Origin: Oncomelania hupensis
Lineage: Eukaryota > Mollusca > Gastropoda > Littorinimorpha > Pomatiopsidae
Length of the DNA stretch: 64,000 nucleotides
Direction of reading: 5' to 3'
Assembly (NCBI GenBank): GCA_036898135.1
Contig: CM072513.1
Location: 38,505,937 to 38,569,936, forward strand
Below the pieces are notes generated by a model. It worked only from the letters and a program-made list of their open reading frames with translations. It did not search any database and was not told the DNA's origin. The translations under genes and the position numbers were made by a program. This document shows, in pieces, positions 32,718 through 45,919 of this stretch; position 1 is the first letter of the stretch; each line of letters begins with the position of its first letter.

Positions 32718-33303
32718 AGGTTAGTTAGCCATTGTTCATAGGGTCCAACGGACTGCAAAGAGCCGAAATCAGGATCACAATTTGTTTTAAAGAGGGATCG
32801 CCTCTGATCCATATAAAAGATCTGCTAAAATAACCCTAATGGTAACACTGAAGGACTCCACCAGCCAGTCAATTTACAATAAAGGCATCCCATGCAGGAC
32901 ACGATCATGCTGTACTCTAATTTATCAAACCCCCGTTTACAAAAAAAAAAAAGATTACAAACATCATATAAATATAAAACATATAAAATATTAACAAAAC
33001 ACATAATACAAAATGCCTCTATTGCTAAATAATAATACCACGGAAAGCCCGAGTGACCATTTGGCAAAAAGCGTCCAATATCCCCAAGCTAACCCAACAG
33101 ACTCCATACACAAATTAGCAGTTTTGGGAGAGTTTTCAAGAAACACGGTGACTGGTCTAACGAAGAAGATAGTAGATTGATTGAACATATTAGGATCGAA
33201 AAAGAACAAACGAGAATGACACAAACAGTGGTAATTTAAAGCACTAAATTTCTACAAAATAGGGATATCATGTATACAGAAAACCCCGGCACCCCAACGA
33301 GGG
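32718..33303 (-). mobile_element. 580-bp retroposon family, copy 2 of 7
   Basis: Full-length but diverged. Its low-coordinate tail is a short TTAGTTAG run rather than TTACA. The TATA-like segment is near 33266 (CATGTATACAG, degraded). Confidence 0.8.
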
Positions 33304-33320
33304 TGAAGAAGAAGAAGAAG

Positions 33321-33901
33321 ATTGATTGATTGATTGATTGATTGTTGCTTTAGGTCCAACGGACTCTTCCGAGCCAAATCAGGACCGGACAACCCCCGAT
33401 CCGCATAAAAGATCTGCTGAAACAACCCTAGTGGGAAAATTGAACGCCCTCCACCGGCCAGTCACTTTACAATAAAGACATCCCACGCAGGGGACGGCTG
33501 AGGCTTTACCCCAACTACTCGAACCCCCGGTTACAAAAACAAAATAGAATACAAACATCATTATAAATTATTAACAAAACATATACATATAAAATGCCTA
33601 TATTGCTTAGTAATAACATCATAGGAAGCCCTAGTGACCACCCGGCAGAAAGCGTCCAACACTCCCAAGCTGATCCAACAGACCTCATACACAAACAAGG
33701 AGTCTTGTCCAGGAAGAGTTTTCAAGAAAAAAGGTAGGTCATTTGATCTAGCGAAGCAGAAGATAGTATAGCAGAGTGATAGGACAGAGCAGGAATGGGA
33801 AAGAGTAAATGAGGAAGACAGCGACAGTAGGAATTTAAAGCGCTAAATTTCCAGAAAGTGGGGATACTATTTATACTGAAACCCCCGCACCCCAACGGGG
33901 G
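33321..33901 (-). mobile_element. 580-bp retroposon family, copy 3 of 7
   Basis: Full-length. The low-coordinate tail is (GATT)n, and TATAAATAG (minus strand) lies near 33870. It lies head-to-tail 17 bp from copy 2. A GAA run and a long (AGT)n run follow at 33902-34005. Confidence 0.85.
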
Positions 33902-33916
33902 AGAAGAAGAAGAAGA

Positions 33917-34005
<89 letters not shown>

Positions 34006-34260
34006 AAGAAAGCCAGTACACAAGAACTGTTCCTAAAAGCGCTCTATATTACGCCGGCTGCAAGGGTTGCTACAGACGACGAAGAAGACCTTCCTTTTTC
34101 TTAACACCCAGCGACATCGCCACCATACAACAATCATCACAAAGCAGCTGTCGCAACATATAGCTCTAGCTATACATGCTCATGAAGAAGAAGAAGAAGA
34201 AGAAGAAGAAGAAGAAGAAGAAGAAGAAGAAGAAGAAGAAGAAGAAGAAGAAGAGGAAGA
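33902..34260. repeat. (GAA)n/(AGT)n and (GAA)n microsatellites
   Basis: (AGT)n lies at about 33921-34005 and (GAA)n at about 34184-34262. Both give spurious long frames. Confidence 0.95.
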
Positions 34261-34264
34261 GGAA

Positions 34265-36440
34265 GAAGATAGTCCATCACAAATCCATCACAAATCGCAA
34301 AGTAGCTCTTACATCATAGGAAACCTTACGAAAACTTGTTAGATAACACAATTTTCGAAGATTTGTCTAGGTTATAGGCAAACGGGGCTAAATTATATGA
34401 AGGTTGTGTCCTCATACTGTGGATATTTGAATGTCTTCAGCGCGCAAAATTAATCAGAATTTGGTCAGATACTTTAAGAATATCGCACATACAGATAATC
34501 ACGAGGTTTAAATCACGTATAATACACCTAGCTCTGTCTCCCCAAAGGCTATGCCTTCATCAAGTAAGACAACAATTTGCAAACTGGTCTGTCCAGAAAC
34601 TCGTCCGATCTGAATGCCCCAATTTTTTTGGCATTAAATTGAATTTAGAGCCTGCGAAGGCAATGCCATTGAGATAAAGCATCTATTACGGCCAAACAGA
34701 ATGGTAAACTGTATTGGTGTGGTATCTCTCCAATACTCTAGTTCCAAAATCATTACTGTATTGTATTCTACGATGAAGCATCAATAGTTATGCATTTAAT
34801 ATTGGTTATTGTTAGAGTAAACTGTCAACTGAGTTTGGTCGGGAACTATCTATTTTAAACCGCACACAACTTAGGTTGGTTTTCCATCACACTCTGTCTG
34901 GGGTTGTGAGTGAACCAGATAAACAAAGTGTTTAGCGGGATTGCAGAGTGGTTGCTAAAAGAAGTGTTAGTACTGAATAAGCCCTGTGGTACAAGAGATT
35001 AGGCAGACTTCATTATTACGTCTCTCGTCTTTCAGCCCAGCGTGACAGTTCTATTGACAACCCGCATCACAGTGGTAATGATGAGACCAAGCACGTGACA
35101 ACTAGATGTCCATTGCGTGTCAGATTGTCTACCTTCACTTTCTTCAAACACGCCAGTATAATTTATAATATAATACCCGCGACAGACGTAATTCTTTCTA
35201 TACACAAGTTATGTTCCTGTATCCCGCTGGCCTTTTCTCTATCCTACAGACATGTATGAAAACTTGTCCTATTACACATTCAGACATGTCATCTGTGTGC
35301 ATACTGGCTGAGTGTACCAGACTGTACTGTAGTTTCTTTACTTTGACTAAGTTTGTGTTTTTCCAGACGTATCTGGAAATATTTTGAAATAGTCGGGATG
35401 GGGCGGTGGGTGGAGTTGGGGGAATCAGAACGAGCAAAAATGTCGGCCCGACTGTCAGTCCGTTGGGGAAAAAAAACACCTCAAGAACCACTTAACATTT
35501 TGACAAAACCTCATAGGAACATGCCTAGGTTAGTGTCCTCCCGTGCCATCATATTTGCTCTAAGTTCAAGGTCACTGGACTCATTTTGTTGCTAAACCCG
35601 TTTTGACTATTATATAACAAAACGGCTGAGGCAATTTGGTTGAGTTTTGGAATACGGTTGTCGGCCAGTCGCTCCAAATGTAACTGTTTTGTTTACTTTG
35701 CGAATACTTATAAGTTAACTACTGCCAAGTACGTTGGATCATTCGCATTTGTACTTTATCAAAGATGAAGGTCTTTGTGTTTTACCATTTTGTAACCTTG
35801 CTTTGAGTTGTATATTAAAACAACAACAACAACAACAACAACAAATGGCTGATCCCATTTTGATAATTTTGGGTTTGCAGATAGTTCAGGTCATGGCCCA
35901 TCATTTCGTTTTTTTCTTTTGTGTCCTTAGAATAAAGCTGAGTCACCACACCGCCAACAAAATTAACACTTCTGGAAAACTCTATTTTATCGGCTATGTA
36001 TGTGAGTGTGTGTAAATACATTTGAAAGGCTTGCCATCTTGTTTTGTTTGGCTTAAAAATTTAAATTTCGACTGCTGCGTGTATGTCAAGAGTGCTCCCC
36101 AACCCCAACCGCTCGATACATATTTAAGTATGTTTTAAGCTGATACTAGCAAAGCGAAAGAGGAATGGCTCTAACATATTTATTTCAAAGGCCCCAGTCC
36201 GAAGGCTTTGTGTACTTTTGGCGAAACGGGTTTACCCTAAACTTGGAATTGTTATTATGTTAAATAATAACGACATGGGCTTTCGTTTTCTCAAACCAAG
36301 GGCTAAATATGAATGCTCCACGTTAGGGAACGACAAGGAGTTATATTACCTGTTTTTAACGGTATAGCCGTGTGACCTTTAGCCTAATTCCTGCGTGAAC
36401 AAGTGAACAAAGCGGCATCAAGTGGGCGCCTTTGTTGTCT
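34265..36440. other. Unassigned stretch, no gene supported
   Basis: About 2.2 kb of mid-AT sequence with a short (CAA)n at 35818-35843. I see no splice-consistent exon chain, RNA gene or repeat family shared within the window. Confidence 0.45.
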
Positions 36441-36444
36441 AAGG

Positions 36445-37045
36445 TTACATTACATTACAGTACATGGTTATTGCTTTAGGTCCAGCGGACTCTTCCGAGC
36501 CAAATCAGGACCAGAGAAGTGAAAGAGGACTCACCCCTGATCCGCATAAAAGATCTGCCGAAACAACCCTAGTGGTAACACTTAAGGCAATCTACCAGCC
36601 GGTCACTTTACAATAAAGACATCCCACGCAGGGGACGCTGAGGTTATACTCTAATTTATCGAACCCCCGTTTACAAAACCAAAATAGAATACAAACATCA
36701 TTATACAATATCAACAAAACACATGCATATAAAATGCCTACATTGCCAAATAATAACATCATAGGAAGCCCCAGTGATCACCTGGCAGAAAGCGTCCAAT
36801 ATTACCAAGCTGATCCAACAGACCTCACACACAAATGAGGAGTTTTGTCCCGGAAGAGTTTTCAAGAAAAAAGGTAGGTGACTGGTCTAGCGAAGAAAAA
36901 GATAGTATAGTAGATTCATAGAACAGAGTAGGAATGAGAAAGAACAAAGAAGAAAGACAGTGACAGTGGGAATTTAAAGCACTAAATTTACAGAAAGTGG
37001 GGATACTATTTATACTGAAACCCTCGGCACCCCCACGGGGGGCGG
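36445..37045 (-). mobile_element. 580-bp retroposon family, copy 4 of 7
   Basis: Full-length with a TTACATTACA tail at the low end. It is flanked by a 9-bp target duplication TGTCTAAGG (36436-36444 and 37046-37054). Confidence 0.9.
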
Positions 37046-37054
37046 TGTCTAAGG

Positions 37055-37990
37055 TAAGATAGGATCTATTTTATTAACCTTAAATGAAAGACCTTACGAG
37101 CAATTGTTGTTGTTTTTTCCTGTGCTGTCTCTTACCGGCTTTGGTAGCTGCTATTTTTAGATCAAGTCAAGACAAGACACTTTATTACCCAATGAATTCA
37201 AAATACTTAGATAGGATTTTGTTTTGGTGATGCGGTAAAACATTCAGTCACTCTACAACAACAATCATGCTTCCATTGGACATTAAAACATTCAATGATC
37301 TAAGAGATAAAAGCTGTTTTAAGTAAACCACGCACGCCCACATACACACACCCACATTCACTCGTACACAATTCTCAATGGGTATATAAATTGAGTATAT
37401 AAACATCATATAAAATGCATTAAAACTCATGCTCTGTGTAAAACTGAGGTCATTGTTACTGAAAGGATAGACTGGGGAAAGAAGCTGTGTCTAAACCGAC
37501 TGGTTCTAACTTTTAATGCTCTGAAGCCTTTGCAGAATGTTGGCTGGCCAACGGTGGTTGTTGCTATTTATAGCAACACCTACTACGGAATTTAGTCTTT
37601 TAAAAAACAAAAAAAAACAACAACTATACTTTCAAAAGCGTTATTTTTAATTGTAAGCTTATTTATTCAATGGTGTGACACTCGCTGTAAATGTTAAAAA
37701 GGACCTGTCGAGGCGTGGTCAAGTGGATCCCTATAAAGAAAACAAAAAAGTGAACAAACCAATATGCTTAACATTGCTTAACAAAACAAAAACATTGAGG
37801 AATGCCCTCACTTTCCTCAATCATAATCCCAACCTCCACAGTTTTGTAAATGTTATTGAAAGATGCTTCAAATATACCCAACTGATAAAAAGCTAAATAG
37901 AAACGTTTTAAAATGTAAAAAAATATATCTTTCTCTCTCACTATTTTTTTTCTTAAGAAAAGATTTTAAACGTGACCCCGAAAGCACTTA
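37055..37990. other. Unassigned stretch
   Basis: AT-rich, no supported gene. A frame at 37675-37896 is open for 73 codons without a recognisable domain. Confidence 0.4.
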
Positions 37991-37999
37991 TATAACTAC

Positions 38000-38990
38000 A
38001 AGGGCAAAGCTCATATGACTCACATGCTCTTTGTGGAACTTGGCAGTATTTAACATGAAAATGAGTGCCTACGCACAAAAAAAAAAAAAGAAATGAAATG
38101 ATGGCATTAAAATGCAACGTAATACCGACTTCGCTCTTTCTATGCTCTTGACCTTGACATGACATTGATCTCCAGCTCCAAATTTATTATATCAAATAAA
38201 GAACATCAAAATTTGTATTATGCCAAAAAAACACAACAACGGTGACCTTGGGATGTTCTTGACCTTCTGTGACCTTAACGTTGGAATGACCTTAACCCTT
38301 ACGTGATCTCTCATGCATGTCTGATAAAATAACCCAATATTGTTGCATACTATGGGTTAAATTGTACCATTACCTATTTTTTGTATGTTATTGCAAAGTC
38401 TAAAATGACGCTTGACCTTCAAGATCAACGCTAAAACCGAACATAATTATATGAACGATCAATATATCCTCTCTAAATTCAACAATGAAAGATCAATCTA
38501 TTATATCTAAACTCAACAACTTTGGACTTAATATCTCTCATAATTTAGGGTCAAGGTAACTTCAAAGTACATATCCAAACCGACTTTGGACAGCTAATGT
38601 GACCTTAACCTTGGAGTGAAGTTGACCAAATTTGTAAAGTACATGACTGTGTCTCATTGATATATATCATGCACAGAATCAAAAATTCATTATTAAAAAC
38701 TTATAAAACAAAGTGAATTTTTTTCAAAATTTGATATTTTTTACTAAGATCTGATGACCCTGTGACATTTAACTTGACGTTAAGTCATTCATTTACTGAT
38801 CATTTATGAGGTTTCATGGGTATTTCCCAGCTTACCAAGTTTGGTTGTGATAGTTCAAATAAGTTACTTAGCCATTTTAAAGTTTTTGCATAGACAGACG
38901 GCGGACAGACAAACATTTTTGTTTTCGATGTCATTTTTGAACTATTTAGGACTCATCTTGCATAGATTTGAAAAAAAATCTGGATTTTCC
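38000..38990 (+). repeat. TGACCTTGACCTT-rich dispersed repeat, copy 3 of 3
   Basis: Has the same block order as copies 1 and 2, more diverged. It includes a partial internal duplication near 38455-38525 (ATCAATATATCC/ATCAATCTATTA). Confidence 0.75.
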
Positions 38991-39306
38991 TTTTTTGAGG
39001 GGTGGGTGGGGGTGGGGTGGGTGAATACAGACTCAACTGATTATGCATGTGAGTCACAAATGTCTCCATTTCCCCAATCGATTAAATTTAATTTGGGTGT
39101 TTTTTCTGCTGTACACCGATCTACGAGTTTAAAATCGAAATATATATATATATAACAAATTTCAAACTTTTGAAATTCTCAACGAAACATATAATACTGT
39201 CCCGAATGCCCGTATGCCAACAATCCGTCTTCCATCTCCACATTTCTCCATGCATTTGACAAGGGGTTTTTGTTCTTTCTTCATCTTGCGCACATCAAGG
39301 TGAAAG

Positions 39307-39309
<3 letters not shown>

Positions 39310-39350
<41 letters not shown>

Positions 39351-39390
39351 AGTGAGGGAGGGAGGGACCGAAAGAGAGAGAGAGAGGATA
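39310..39390. repeat. (GA)n microsatellite
   Basis: About 75 bp of GA with GGGA variants. Confidence 0.9.
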
Positions 39391-40144
39391 GCTTTAACAT
39401 TAACAAAGTTCTTAAAAAAAAACAAGAAACCTTTATACTACTTTACAATAAAAATCGATTTTTCCGAAACAACCCTCTTCCATTATCCCCCATCCCCACC
39501 ACCCCCTCATCGCAGACATAAAGAAATATAATCTCTGTCCTGATAAAAGACATCGTTTTCATTCCTACAACCTTCATTATCATACAGTGAGCTCATCAGT
39601 TTAAACAGCTACTAGAAACTCTGTCCATGGAGATGCAGTGTGCCAAACTTCAAACCTCAACCAAAAACGTTCAATACCACCACCCACTTACATAAGATGA
39701 GAACCATAGATTATCTCTGCCAAATAACAACTCTCGGATTATATAATAAATGTTATTTTTCAACTTAAACTAATGGATTCTGTTTGTCTGAAAATGGACA
39801 TTCTATTAACAATTCATCGGTAGTTTGAAAATGTTATGTGCATTAAAAAAAAAATTTAAAAACAAATTTTAGCCATCTCAGATAATTTGTTGTTTTTTTA
39901 AATATTGATTAGGGAATGAATGCAGATTTTTATTTCCCATTACACAAATTATCAATTGGACAATGTCCTGGCTTGTCGGCTTGTCATAATAGAACGGATT
40001 TCTTCGCACACACGCAAAAAATCTAGTCCTTGAATCAGAAAAGCGGAAAAAGAGTTGATCAAAACAGAAAGAACTGTTTAAAATACCACAAGTTATTTAC
40101 AAAGGATCAACAAAAGCTGAGCAAAAATATCGGGGGTAGGGAGT

Positions 40145-41070
40145 GTGACGAACGGACCAGTTTACCCTGCTTACTTTACTATTTAGCCTTGCTTAGTCAA
40201 TGTAATCTTAGAATGTTAATGTTAGGCTGCAGCAGACGATGGAAGTAATCAGGCGTAGCAATGATATACTGCCGTTTACACACAGTGGTAGCTGACGGTA
40301 GGAGCCAGGCAATGACATCATCGTAGCTACGTTAGGCGAGTCGATTACCAACCAATGGGAACACAGTTTAAATAGACTCAACCAGGTCTGGCTGATTCAA
40401 ATTGAGAGATAGAACGGGAGTCGAGTGGAAAACGAGGAGCAGTAAACAGCTACACAGTTAGCAGTAAAATCTCTCCACATAGACCAGGAAGCAGGACTGG
40501 CGAATCTTAGAATTCAATCAAGTAGCCACGGGCCTGACTTTGTCAAACAGACGAACAGGCGAGATATACCGTGCACCCAACTCCACAGAAAAAACGAGTT
40601 GGCTGTTTAGCCTCTACAGCACAGGACTGAGAGAGCACCCCTGGAAAACACTCTCCAAGACAACACAGCTTGTCAAGGAACCAAACTACACGACGACCCA
40701 GCGTGTACCAGAAGCTACCTCAACGAAGGGCTTCAACCCCGCTACACAAAAGTTAAGTGCATAGGAAAAAGTGCACTAAAACTGATAGTAAAAGAACCAC
40801 AGTAGTCCACTCTTCAGAAAACTGTAAAACGGACCACAGTAGTCCAATCTTCATGAACTCTAGTAGCCAGTGCCCTATGAAGAAATAACAGCTGCCTAGA
40901 CTATCAGCGATCAAATTATTTGCATTGACTATGACTTTTTATGGTAGATTAGTACATAGAAAATACTGTAAAGAGTAGAAGAAATAAATGTGTGATTTTA
41001 ACTGTTATCAAGTGGCTGGACTACATATGATTCATAGCCGTGTGAAAGCTAGTGTGACAGTGATCTTTTA
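40145..41070 (+). other. Possible solo LTR or promoter-bearing repeat
   Basis: Starts TGTGACGAACGG and has a TTTAAATAG TATA-like box near 40368 and AATAAATG at about 40983. It ends near TGTGACA at about 41057-41063. This layout fits a long terminal repeat, but I found no matching 5-bp target duplication and no second copy, so it stays tentative. Confidence 0.3.
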
Positions 41071-41169
41071 CCATTTTTCTATCTATCTCTGTATCCCAGC
41101 CTTAACACAGACCGAGCTAAACAAATAAATGTATTAAAGTAATCCACAGGGTGACTCACTAGCGGTTTC

Positions 41170-41916
41170 CATAGGATAAAGCGTGAGGGTTACAGCATTC
41201 CATTGTGCAGAGCCCAGCAACAACTAAACCCCACGTTACAGGGAGGTGGATGTGGGTGGGGAATGTGGGGGTTGTGGGTGGAAGGGGCAGAAGGGGAAGG
41301 GGGATAGAATAAAGAATTTTAAAAAGTTGAGCGAAAGACGAAAGCGTTGCACATTGCCCATCCTCCCACCACCCACCCCCAAAAAACAAAAAAACATCTT
41401 GTTCATCATTTCAAAAACAAAATGGAGCAGAGACAAAGTGACACGCAGAAAATCCTAGCAAGCCTAACAAAACAACTTCCTACAAAGCCGAAGCAGCGAG
41501 TGCGATTAAATGAGTCACACTGGTTTGCTTGTTTGCTATTTTTGACAATTGTGCTCCATTCCCGAATGACTGATGAGCAATATCATTTTTTCATCCATAA
41601 ATGACACAGCCGCGCAATATGAAATATAATTATTTCGAAAAGAACGGATTCCTCTGGGCCGCAATCAAATGTCTTATCAAAGTCGATACAAACCTCTTTG
41701 TTTTCAATTTTAATGGTGTACGTGTGGTGTCGGCATCGTGAGTGCGTGTGTGTGTTTGTGTATGCGCGCGCGTATGTGTGTGTGTTACTCATTTATTGTC
41801 TGGTATCCACCTAACTACTTTAGACATTGACAATAAGAAAATATTAATAAACACATTTAAATAACGAACTATTAAAAAAATAAACTCATTTAGAATAACT
41901 GGAACACAATTAAATT

Positions 41917-41957
<41 letters not shown>

Positions 41958-42060
41958 TCTTCCAACATATGAATAAAAAAAATGTTTCCAAGCTTTAAAG
42001 TTTAAGCAAATTGAAAAAGCTATTTAACTTAGCATCTTATTGTTTTCTTATTAGTAATCG
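41170..42060. other. Unassigned stretch with (GT)n and (CT)n
   Basis: Short GT run at 41740-41785 and (CT)n at about 41921-41953. No supported gene. Confidence 0.45.
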
Positions 42061-42102
42061 AACCCCCGTTTACAAAAGCAAAATAGGATATAAACATCAT
42101 TA

Positions 42103-42645
42103 TAAAAATACAAGCCCTGTGGGTTCGGGCACTGAATAGAATAGACCCAACGTGTCGTAAGAGGCGACTAACAGGGGTGATGTTAGTACGAAATCACTGG
42201 GCGAAAGTCTTCTACACAGAAGTCACCGGCCAGGGCGGATGAACCTGACGTGAATACAGGTTCAACGACCACGTGCTCGGGGCCAAGGCGAGCCACACTG
42301 TATTCGTGGATTTCGGCTGTGGCCAACAGCCTGGAGAGGATTGGGCCCTGCCAGGTCTTTCTTGCCCAAGACATCACATGATGGAAAGAAGCAATTCATT
42401 CCATACCGGATCGGTCGTCGCCCGAGTCACTAAGGACCGCCCCTTCCGTTGGCCACAAGGACGGAGGTGATAAGTGTGCTACTGACGGACAACTTAGCAA
42501 GATCCGCACAAGAGACAACATCGTCATAGGAACCTGGAGTGTCAGGACCGTAACTGCAGAGGGAAAATTAGAAGAACTGGCCCACGAGCTGGACCACTAT
42601 CGATGGAACATTTTGGGCATCAACGAACTGCGCTGGAAAAGCCTA
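42103..42645 (+). mobile_element. RTE-type LINE, 5' part
   Basis: The 5' region and start of the endonuclease domain: near 42500-42640 one frame reads NIVIGTWSVRT, GKLEELAHELDHY and WNILGINELRW, the usual N-terminus of the apurinic-type endonuclease of RTE elements. The element breaks off at about 42645 in AT-rich sequence. It continues, after a gap in the protein, at 45.92 kb. Confidence 0.8.
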
Positions 42646-42779
42646 ATATTTTTTTATATAATATATAAAATATATATACAAACTATATAAAATACTGAGG
42701 GCTTATATAAATATATAATATTTAATATAATACAAAAATATATATATATAAAGTATTTTATATATTTTGGTCTAATATT

Positions 42780-44765
42780 ACAAACTGTGAATAGACGTTA
42801 AATAAAATTATTGATTGATTGATTGATTGGAAACAACGACCGACAAAGGCCACAAGCTTTATTTCAGCTATCAGACAGCGAAAAATTATTATTGAATAAT
42901 TCCAACCACTTTTAACAAAATAAATGTTGAGTTTAATAACAATGGAGAATCTGTTTGCCCTATGATTCTTATAATTTCTATAATATATTATAGAAACCTT
43001 TCTTTCTAAAATCACTGAAAAAGTTGTTCTTTCAATGTTCAACAAACATCTTGCTGCAAACACTCTTCATTCCACTTCGGTCTGCTTACAATCTCGCCGG
43101 CTCTTGTAAAAATCATGAACGCCAGTCTTCTGTCTCTTGATCAAGGCAAATTGTCTATCCTCATAATTGTCGATCTGTTTGCCCTATGATTCTTATAATA
43201 TCTATAAAATATTATGGAAATCTTTCTTTCTAAAATCACTGAAAAAGCTGTTCTTTCACAGCTCAATAAAAATATTGCTGCAAACACTCTCTTCAAATCC
43301 ACTTCAGTCTGCTTATAGATCTGGCCACAGCATTGAGACTGCTCTTTTAAAAATCATGAACAACCTTCTTCTGTCTCTTGATCAAGGCAAACTGTCTATT
43401 CTCACCCTTCTCAAACTTTCAGCAGCATTTGACACAATTGACCACAGCCGCATTCTTCTCGACCGTCTGCAACACACTTTTTGCACTTCTGGCTCAGCGT
43501 TTGACTGGTTCCCTTCTTACTCTCTGACAGACCACAGAGTGTTTACATTGACAAGAACAGCTCTGATCTGGCTCCGATTCTTTACGGTGTGTCGCAGGGT
43601 TCGGTGTTGAGTCCTGTCTTCTTTGTCTTGTACACCACTCCTATTTCTGGTAATAGAAGCCCATTCAGTTTTTTATCATTCATTTGCGGATGACACTCAG
43701 CTTCAGAAGTCTGCTGAACCCCAGGACGTTGACTCTGTTATCAGTTCTATGCATGGGTGCATATGCGATGTCAAGTCCTGGATGACTTCCAATAAACTTA
43801 AAATAATAAGACAGAAGCTATGATCATTGCTTCTCCGCGAATGTCAGCAACTACGTTTCTGCCTGATTCTCTTCTTGCTGGTAACCCTGTTGTTCCTTTC
43901 TCTGACTCGGCTAAAAACTTAGGTGTAATATTTGAATAACGTCTCACTATGCATCCTCACATTCTCAACCTCCTCCGCACCGTGAACTTTGAATTGCGTC
44001 GCATAAACTCCATCCGTCATCTCCTTTCTGTCAGTGCTACTCTTGTCTCTCTCTGCCTTCATCCTGTCTAGGCATGGATATTGTAAAGCCCATCTCTATG
44101 GTTGCCCTCAGTATCTGTTGCACAAGCTGCAAAAGATAAAAACTAACGCTGCTCGCCTTATTTTGCGTGTCCCAAAATCAGACCACGTCACTTCTCATTT
44201 GGCATTTTTGCATCGGCTTCCCGTGGAGAAAATACAGTATGAAATTGCAAGCCTTTGCTTCAAAGCTGTTACTCTGTCTGGTCCATTGTATCTCTCCGAA
44301 TTAGTCCACTTCCATACACCAAAAAGATCTATCCGTTCATCTTCTGACAGTCGCCAGCTTAGTATGAAAACAAAACAAAACGTTTGTTAAACAGTCATTC
44401 TACTTTTCAACCCCTACATTTTGGAATTCTCTTGCTTTAACTCTGCGCTCTGTCCAATCATCTCTTTCTTTTTCGCTCTGGACTCAAAAAACCAACTTTT
44501 TCAACAGTCTGTATCTTTAAATCTCGATCCTGAACGTTTCTTTGTCAAATATTTAAAATATAGTCATAGTCGTTGTGTGTGTGTGTGTGGAGGGGAGGGG
44601 GGGTGTTTGTGTGTGAGCGCGCGTGTGTTTTTTAAAATTTGGTTTTTCATGTTTTGCTTTCGCTTTATTAATTTATTTATGTATTTATTTATTGTATTTT
44701 TATGTATTTATTTTCTTTCGTTTTCTAAAGCGCTATGAGCTCTGGTGCGGAAGGGCGCTGTACAA

Positions 44766-44845
<80 letters not shown>

Positions 44846-44850
44846 GAAAA
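42780..44850 (+). mobile_element. CR1/L2-like LINE fragment with (ATT)n tail
   Basis: Reverse transcriptase remnants at 43290-43820: SAYRSGHSIETALLKIMN, LLKLSAAFDTIDHSRIL and HSFADDTQLQ (the catalytic FADD is kept). The ORF is broken by several frameshifts and stops. The 3' end, AGCGCTATGAGCTCTGGTGC followed by GGAAGGGCGCTGTACAA, and an (ATT)n tail at 44769-44845 are typical of this clade in molluscs. It lies between the two parts of the RTE element, so it may have inserted there. Confidence 0.85.
42945..43410 (+). repeat. Tandem duplication of about 220-240 bp inside the LINE
   Basis: Blocks ATCTGTTTGCCCTATGATTC, AAAATCACTGAAAAAG and CTTGATCAAGGCAAA each occur twice in the same order (first at 42950-43160, second at 43170-43400). 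The first copy has lost part of the unit. Confidence 0.8.
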
Positions 44851-45617
44851 TATTTATTGTACAATAACCACAAACTGGTTTGGACCTCTTCATCCCTCTC
44901 ACCCTACCCCACCCCAAAAAAGGATGGGGGAAGGTGTGTGTGAAAAAAAAAGAAGAAGCTATCTATCATATTGCAATGTGGGACTGGGAGTAGGTTTTGT
45001 AATTGTTTTTAGAACTGCAGGAGCCCTTACAAACACACAGAGCCAGTAGACAAAACATAAGGTATAATGGTTGTCTAGAGAAATTACCAATACGTTCCAT
45101 AAACCCATAAACCCAGGAAGGCCAAAATGATAGATATGTTCTTGTCAGCGCTACTGCGACTGAGCCAACGAAAAGTCTGGGACAAAACCATCTCTGACAA
45201 CGCGTATTTAACTGGGCCACATTCTAATGTGTAGGACAAATGGCCTCTCCATGCATCAGGTACATTGCAAGTAAACTTACAACCGTTCAAACTGCATATA
45301 GAGATAAATGACGACGCTGGATCATTACTGCAGTTATTTCCACACAGTTGACCATAAATGTGAAAATGCGATGTAATTTAACGTTTCCCCAGGCATGACA
45401 ATGTGATACCCTTTATCCTCCACCACACCAGTCTTTCTCTAGCCATGTCAAATATAAACACCACCACATACGACGATATAAACACACAAACACAAACACA
45501 CTCACATTTCAAGATATTATTTTGCATAAACCACATAATATATGCATTTTAGAGAAGTGAGGGCATCAATCAAAGACAATATTAAAGTTTGATCTTGATC
45601 GTACAAAGGTCCTATGG

Positions 45618-45667
<50 letters not shown>

Positions 45668-45900
45668 GAGATCTATCAGTAGGAAAGCGTCGTTGTTTCC
45701 TGATTATGAGTGACCCAATTGTCTCCCTGATAAAGCAGTAGCGGGCGACAGCCTTGACTCGGTGAACGGGCAGACCTACTAGTTTCAATCCGCTTACAAA
45801 TCACACGCACACACACACGCACACACACACACACGCACGCACACTCACACCTCTCAGGGGAGGATCAGTTAGTTTTTGGGGGAGGGTTTCCAAAATTCTA
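44850..45900. other. Unassigned stretch with (AC)n
   Basis: (AC)n runs lie at about 45625-45663 and 45803-45850. No gene supported. Confidence 0.5.
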
Positions 45901-45919
45901 TTAAAGGGACTTACTCGGT

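Noticed and set aside
40145..41070. Certain solo LTR
   Set aside because: Kept only as tentative: the ends, TATA and AATAAA fit, but no flanking duplication or second LTR was found.
41736..41785. CRISPR-like or regulatory repeat at the GT/GC run
   Set aside because: It is a simple dinucleotide run, and the host is a eukaryote. No repeat-spacer pattern exists anywhere in the window.
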